From Sva-07 sp964549065 (GTDB lineage: Bacteria; Actinomycetota; Acidimicrobiia; Acidimicrobiales; Ilumatobacteraceae): DNA of 9,310 nucleotides. Shown in pieces: positions 5,916-9,310 of the stretch. The notes beneath the pieces are model-generated. The model saw nothing but the letters and a program-made list of their open reading frames with translations, made no database searches and had not been told where the DNA came from. Location of the stretch: NCBI GenBank assembly GCA_964549065.1, contig CAZJUC010000129.1, positions 1 to 9,310 of the forward strand, in the 5' to 3' direction. The number at the start of each line of letters is the position of its first letter. Positions within the stretch are counted from its first letter, which is position 1. The position numbers and the translations under genes were made by a program.

Positions 5916-6929
5916 GTGGAACGCGAACCGCATCACGAATCCGAACTGCGCGACGGACTCGAACTGCGCGACGTGTCGCGTCTCGCCAACCAGGTACTCG
6001 ACGAGGTCGAGGTGGCCGTCGTCGGCAAACGGGGTGCGCTCACGCTGGTCCTCGCCGCGATCCTCGCCGGGGGCCACGTGTTGCTCGAAGACTTCCCCGG
6101 ACTCGGCAAGACGCTCGCGGCGCGGTCGTTCGCCCAGACACTCGGCCTCGAGTTCTCGCGAGCCCAGTTCACTCCCGACCTCCTCCCCGCCGACCTCACC
6201 GGCTCGTTCGTGTACGACCAGCGCGACGCCGAGTTCACGTTCCGCCCGGGCCCGCTGTTCGCCGGCCTGCTGCTCGCCGACGAGATCAACCGCACGCCGC
6301 CGCGCACCCAGGCCGCACTGCTCGAAGCGATGCAGGAACACCAGATCACCGTCGAGGGCGAGACGTTCGTCCTCCCACTGCCGTTCCACGTGCTCGCCAC
6401 CGCCAACCCGGTCGAGTACGAGGGCACGTACCCGCTCCCCGAGGCGCAGCTCGACCGGTTCATGATGCGGGCGAGTTTCGGGTACCCATCGGCCGACGAG
6501 GAATGGGACGTGCTCCAACGGCGGATGACGCGCCGCAGCGACGACCAGGTCCTGCGCCCTGTCACCGACGCTGCCACCGTGCTCGCCATGCAAGCTGCGG
6601 TCGAAGGGGTGGCCGTCGACGAGAGCGTCGGCCGTTACTGCGTCGCGCTCACCACCGCCACGCGTTCTCACCCCCATGTGCTGATGGGTGCGTCACCGCG
6701 CGGAGCGCTCGGTCTGATGCTGGCGTCGCGGGCAGTCGCAGTCATCGCCGGTCGCGACTACGTCACCCCGGAGGACGTCAAGGCGGTCGCGGTGCCCGTA
6801 CTCGCCCACCGCGTCACGGTGAAGCCCGAGATGTGGATGAGCGACATCACCGGCCGCACGATCGTCGAGGCCGTCATGGCGTCGGTGCCCACGCCGACCG
6901 CTCTGGAACCCTCCGCCGACGAGGTCTGA
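5916..6929 (+). CDS. MoxR-family AAA+ ATPase
   Basis: A 337-residue AAA+ chaperone-like ATPase, normal length for MoxR proteins, which are thought to help mature or insert cofactors into partner complexes, often through VWA-domain proteins. Walker A is E-D-F-P-G-L-G-K-T (58-66), Walker B LLLADEIN (118-125; D122, E123) followed by the MoxR signature RTPPRTQAALLEAMQE (126-141). Sensor 1 is ATANP (161-165), the arginine finger region QLDRF (178-182), and sensor 2 ASPRGAL (259-265) in the C-terminal lid. The EDFPG form of Walker A is usual for MoxR. The GTG at 5916 has a GGAG five bases upstream. It sits between two membrane-anchored partners and the DUF58 gene, the standard MoxR gene order. Confidence 0.95.
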   Translation: MEREPHHESELRDGLELRDVSRLANQVLDEVEVAVVGKRGALTLVLAAILAGGHVLLEDFPGLGKTLAARSFAQTLGLEFSRAQFTPDLLPADLTGSFVYDQRDAEFTFRPGPLFAGLLLADEINRTPPRTQAALLEAMQEHQITVEGETFVLPLPFHVLATANPVEYEGTYPLPEAQLDRFMMRASFGYPSADEEWDVLQRRMTRRSDDQVLRPVTDAATVLAMQAAVEGVAVDESVGRYCVALTTATRSHPHVLMGASPRGALGLMLASRAVAVIAGRDYVTPEDVKAVAVPVLAHRVTVKPEMWMSDITGRTIVEAVMASVPTPTALEPSADEV

Positions 6930-6943
6930 GAGACATCACGACG

Positions 6944-8260
6944 ATGTCCCCGGGCACTCCAGCGTGGAGACCGACCGCTGCGTACTTCCGCTCATCTGCC
7001 GCAGCGGTGGTACTGGTCGTCGTGGCACTGATCTGGCGTCGCTCCGACCTGTTGGTGATCGCGACACCGTTCGCTGCAGTCACGGCCTGGGCGACGATCG
7101 CCCGGCCACGGAGTACGCCGTCGTTCGAACACGCGCTGGGACACCCGACTGTCCGTGAAGGTGACGCCACCACCTGGCGCGGCACCGTCGACGCCGTCGA
7201 CGGTGACGGTGACGGTGCCGGTGTCGTCGACCACGCCATCGCCGTGCTCGCGCACGACGCCTGGATCGAGACCCGGCCGCGAGGTGGATGTGTGACCGCG
7301 ATCGGCGTCGACGGTCGAGTCGAACTCGACGTGGCCGTGCGGGCGACGCGATGGGGCGTCCGCGAAATCGACCGCGTGGACGTGGTCGCCACTTCGACGT
7401 GGGGAGGGTTCCACTGGACGACCGTCACCACGCCCTGCACGTTCGCGGCGCTGCCGGCACCCGGCGTCTTCGACGTCGGTGCGTCGCCTCGCCCCTCCGA
7501 CGGACTCGTCGGCCTGCACCGCTCGACGCGTGCCGGCGACGGCAACGAGTTCGCCGCCGTGCGCACGTTCCAGGCCGGCGACCGGATGCGGCGGATCAAC
7601 TGGTCGCGTTCGGCACGAACCAACGAGCTCCAGGTGAACGCCGCGTGGGCCGACCTCGACACCCATGTGACCCTCCTCATCGACGCAACCGACGACTTCG
7701 GCGCCAGCGGTGGCGTCGACGGCGCAGCATCGAGCCTCGACGCGAGCGTGCGCGCTGCCGGGGCGATCGCCGAGCACTACGCCCCGCGAGGCGAACGGGT
7801 GTCGATGCGGACCTTCGGGGCGCGGGTGGTCCACGAGGTGCCCGCCGGCACCGGGCGGGCCCAACTCCGCCGGATCCTCGACACGATGACCCGCATCCGA
7901 GCCGGCCACGACGTACGCGCCATCCGGCCCGGCGCGATCGGCCGCCGGGCGGGCGGAGGCCGCATGACGGTGATGCTGTCGCCGCTGATCGCTCCGGAGG
8001 CCCTCGACCTCGCAGTGAGACTGGGCCGTCAAGGTGTCGGCGTCGTCGTGATCGACACGTTGCCCGACCACATCGCCGAGCACGACGACCCGCTGATGGC
8101 GTTGGCGTGGCGCGTGCGGCTGCTCGAGCGGCGGCGTGAGGTGCGGATGGTCACCGCCGCCGGGATCCCGGTGGTGCGGTGGCGCGGCCCGGGAAGTCTC
8201 GATCAGGTGATCCGCGACATCGCCCGTCGCACGACCGGTCCGAGGATGGCACGACGATGA
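6944..8260 (+). CDS. DUF58 domain protein (MoxR partner, VWA-like)
   Basis: A 438-residue membrane-anchored protein with two N-terminal helices (about 13-30 and 36-53), a beta-rich extracytoplasmic-type middle, and the DUF58 core signature at 203-228 (FAAVRTFQAGDRMRRINW then SRSARTNEL), where the G-D-x-x-R-x-I-x-W and S-A-R residues are the family markers. It is followed by a VWA-like first strand THVTLLIDATDD (240-251), whose metal-site motif is D-A-T-D-D rather than canonical D-x-S-x-S. DUF58 proteins almost always accompany MoxR and are thought to be its adaptor or client. A GGT-GAC hexamer repeat (7199-7216) encodes the DGDGDG stretch at 86-91. The ATG at 6944 follows the MoxR stop by 14 nt; the stop overlaps the next ATG (ATGA). 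Confidence 0.92.
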   Translation: MSPGTPAWRPTAAYFRSSAAAVVLVVVALIWRRSDLLVIATPFAAVTAWATIARPRSTPSFEHALGHPTVREGDATTWRGTVDAVDGDGDGAGVVDHAIAVLAHDAWIETRPRGGCVTAIGVDGRVELDVAVRATRWGVREIDRVDVVATSTWGGFHWTTVTTPCTFAALPAPGVFDVGASPRPSDGLVGLHRSTRAGDGNEFAAVRTFQAGDRMRRINWSRSARTNELQVNAAWADLDTHVTLLIDATDDFGASGGVDGAASSLDASVRAAGAIAEHYAPRGERVSMRTFGARVVHEVPAGTGRAQLRRILDTMTRIRAGHDVRAIRPGAIGRRAGGGRMTVMLSPLIAPEALDLAVRLGRQGVGVVVIDTLPDHIAEHDDPLMALAWRVRLLERRREVRMVTAAGIPVVRWRGPGSLDQVIRDIARRTTGPRMARR

Positions 8261-8832
8261 ACGTCGATGCCGCAGCCTGGGTGCAACGTCTCGCCCGCGT
8301 GTCGCGACAGCGTTGGCTGCTCGCGAGCGCCGCGGTGGCGACCGCCGTGGGCGCGTCGGTCGTCACCGGCATCACCGGCGGCGGGCTCCCACCGCTCGTG
8401 CTGCTGATCGTCACGGCGCTGGCGGCGGTGTCGGCAGTTCGTCCCGACACCCACGCCTCCTCGGTGGTCGTCGGTGTGATCGTGTGGCAGTGGCTGGTGG
8501 TGGCCGACGACCCGACCGGCCCAGCCGTCGTGGTGGTCACGCTCGGCCTGTTCATGTTCCACACACTGATCGCCCTGCTCGCGCCCGCCCCGGTCACGGC
8601 GACATTCGGCTCCGCCGTCTCGACGCGGTGGTTGCTCAGGTTCGCCGCCGTCGCGGCCGCAACGGTGGCGATGTGGATGCTCGTGGTCCTGATGGACGCG
8701 CGCAGGGCGGATGGAAACGCTGCGCTGACCGTCGCAGGTTTCTCCGTCGCACTGGGTCTGGTGGTGTCGCTCGTGCTTCAACTCTCCGCACGTCGCTCGC
8801 AGCGCACCGGAGATCCCGCCGACCAGGTGTGA
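8257..8832 (+). CDS. Polytopic membrane protein closing the MoxR operon (191 aa)
   Basis: I do not recognise the family. About six hydrophobic segments are visible (roughly 20-38, 44-61, 67-83, 88-110, 125-147, 156-175), with an Arg-rich N-terminal flank (RLARVSRQRW) and a short polar tail. There are no obvious catalytic or channel motifs; one His sits at 102 within the fourth helix. The ATG at 8257 overlaps the DUF58 stop by four bases (ATGA), with a GAGG about 11 bases upstream, so it is translationally coupled. It may stand in the place of the membrane half of a TgpA-like protein, which in other genomes follows DUF58; that idea rests on position only, since no transglutaminase or DUF4129 motif is present here. 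Confidence 0.75.
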   Translation: MNVDAAAWVQRLARVSRQRWLLASAAVATAVGASVVTGITGGGLPPLVLLIVTALAAVSAVRPDTHASSVVVGVIVWQWLVVADDPTGPAVVVVTLGLFMFHTLIALLAPAPVTATFGSAVSTRWLLRFAAVAAATVAMWMLVVLMDARRADGNAALTVAGFSVALGLVVSLVLQLSARRSQRTGDPADQV

Positions 8833-8843
8833 CCAAGATCCTG

Positions 8844-8871
8844 TTCGCAGCGCTGCACCGATTCGTAACCT
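8844..8871 (+). promoter_or_regulatory. Candidate promoter of the AOX-family gene
   Basis: TTCGCA (8844-8849), a 16-base spacer, then TAACCT (8866-8871). The first shares four of six bases with TTGACA and the second fits TANNNT. It lies in the 79-nt gap after the MoxR operon and would give a leader of about 30-35 nt, indicating separate transcription of the oxidase gene. Confidence 0.4.
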
Positions 8872-8875
8872 GAAT

Positions 8876-8889
8876 GGGGTACCTGCCCC
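8876..8889 (+). promoter_or_regulatory. Leader hairpin upstream of the AOX-family gene
   Basis: GGGG (8876-8879) can pair with CCCC (8886-8889) around a 6-nt loop, near the predicted 5' end of the mRNA. GGGGT (8876-8880) can instead pair with ACCCC (8906-8910), which would enclose the likely ribosome binding site AAAGG (8896-8900) in a loop. It could influence translation or be a weak terminator for the preceding operon; no U-tract follows. Confidence 0.3.
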
Positions 8890-8911
8890 CCTACGAAAGG
8901 TGCCGACCCCA

Positions 8912-9310
8912 ATGTCCCTCGCGATCGAGCAGCTGGAAACGACGGAACGCCCGGCCCCGCCCAATCAGCCCGGATCGTGCTTCGCGATGCCGCTGTCGCC
9001 GGCGGAACTCCGTGAGCACCAGCAGCGATACCTGGCGATGCCCAGCTACCGCTACGGCCTGCCCGCCCGCGTCCTGTTCTGGACCGCCGACAAGGTCTTC
9101 CCGCAGGGCCGCAGCTTCGAGTTCTTCGCGTTCGTCGAACTCGTTGCCCGGGTGCCCTACATGGCGTGGGAACACGTGGGCCACATCGCCCAGACCCAGA
9201 ACCACCACGATCACGAGTTCGACCGCAAGATCCAGGACCGCGTGGTGCTCGCTCGCGACGAACAGGACAACGAGTTCTGGCACCTGTTGATCATGGAGGA
9301 GTTCCTCGAG
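8912..9310 (+). CDS. Alternative oxidase (AOX/PTOX)-family diiron quinol oxidase, N-terminal part (C-terminus outside window)
   Basis: AOX-family enzymes are monotopic diiron proteins that oxidise quinol with O2, without pumping protons. The 133 visible residues contain the first ligand helix FVELVARVPYMAW (74-86; E76), matching the LETVARVPY motif of plastid terminal oxidase, and the second, DEQDNEFWHLLIMEE (116-130), with E121 and H124 in the N-E-x-x-H-L-L-I-M-E pattern. E76 to E121 spans 45 residues, where I recall 39 in AOX/PTOX; the extra residues fall in a His/Asp-rich linker (NHHDHEFDRK). The second pair of ligand helices lies beyond the right edge. The N-terminus is a polar tail without a signal peptide. 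ATG at 8912 has AAAGG 11 bases upstream. Family assignment is firm from motifs; quinone substrate is unknown. Confidence 0.8.
   Translation, partial: MSLAIEQLETTERPAPPNQPGSCFAMPLSPAELREHQQRYLAMPSYRYGLPARVLFWTADKVFPQGRSFEFFAFVELVARVPYMAWEHVGHIAQTQNHHDHEFDRKIQDRVVLARDEQDNEFWHLLIMEEFLE

Noticed and set aside
5670..6677. 335-codon minus-strand frame antisense to MoxR
   Set aside because: It overlaps the whole AAA+ core, whose motifs are intact on the plus strand; the antisense product shows no domain.
7187..7231. DGDGDG stretch in the DUF58 protein as an EF-hand or dockerin calcium loop
   Set aside because: Position 12 of the loop is His and position 8 is Gly rather than hydrophobic, so it fits poorly. 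The stretch comes from a short gacggt repeat.
6992..8083. 363-codon minus-strand frame antisense to DUF58
   Set aside because: Shadow of the GC-rich third codon position; no recognisable domain or start signal.
1..9310. Defence island, prophage, integron or CRISPR content
   Set aside because: No nuclease/helicase defence genes, integrase, att-like repeats, transposase or spaced repeats were seen; GC and codon use look even throughout.

Overview
The window is about 70% GC by eye and gene-dense, with many GTG starts, 4-nt stop/start overlaps and few clear Shine-Dalgarno sites. Its families (a Nei2-like glycosylase, an RsbW-like HATPase, a YtxH-like stress protein, a MoxR/DUF58/DUF4129 operon) fit a high-GC actinomycete. 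Acidimicrobiia is my guess, from general resemblance only. I see no rRNA, tRNA, CRISPR array, transposase or phage gene.

Layout. (1) 1-502, minus: the N-terminal 167 residues of an acyl-CoA dehydrogenase whose C-terminal part lies off the left edge. A 174-nt divergent spacer with a 20-bp tandem duplication follows. (2) 677-2745, plus: a SRPBCC protein and a PYROXD2/CrtI-like FAD oxidoreductase, coupled by a GTGA overlap. (3) 2803-4613, minus: four genes in the order HATPase anti-sigma-type kinase, tiny hydrophobic membrane protein, Nei-type DNA glycosylase, YtxH-like membrane-anchored protein. Three of the four start codons are preceded at 8-9 nt by the same hexamer, GGGTAG, which resembles the -10 of sigma-B/sigma-F general-stress promoters. 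(4) 4694-8832, plus: a five-gene operon (DUF4129 protein, small membrane protein, MoxR AAA+ ATPase, DUF58 protein, polytopic membrane protein), with several overlapping junctions. (5) 8912-9310, plus: the N-terminal 133 residues of an alternative-oxidase/PTOX-family diiron quinol oxidase with its own plausible promoter and a hairpin in the leader; it runs off the right edge.

How the parts may work together. The left third looks like lipid or isoprenoid-type redox metabolism. The middle minus-strand block looks like a small stress and repair regulon: a candidate switch kinase, envelope proteins and a base-excision repair enzyme. The MoxR block is an envelope or protein-maturation module of the MoxR-DUF58-DUF4129 type, without a transglutaminase in view. 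The last gene would encode a non-proton-pumping quinol oxidase, unexpected where menaquinone is the usual quinone.

Most of the window is ordinary chromosomal core. The two observations most worth following are the shared GGGTAG start-proximal motif and the AOX-family gene.
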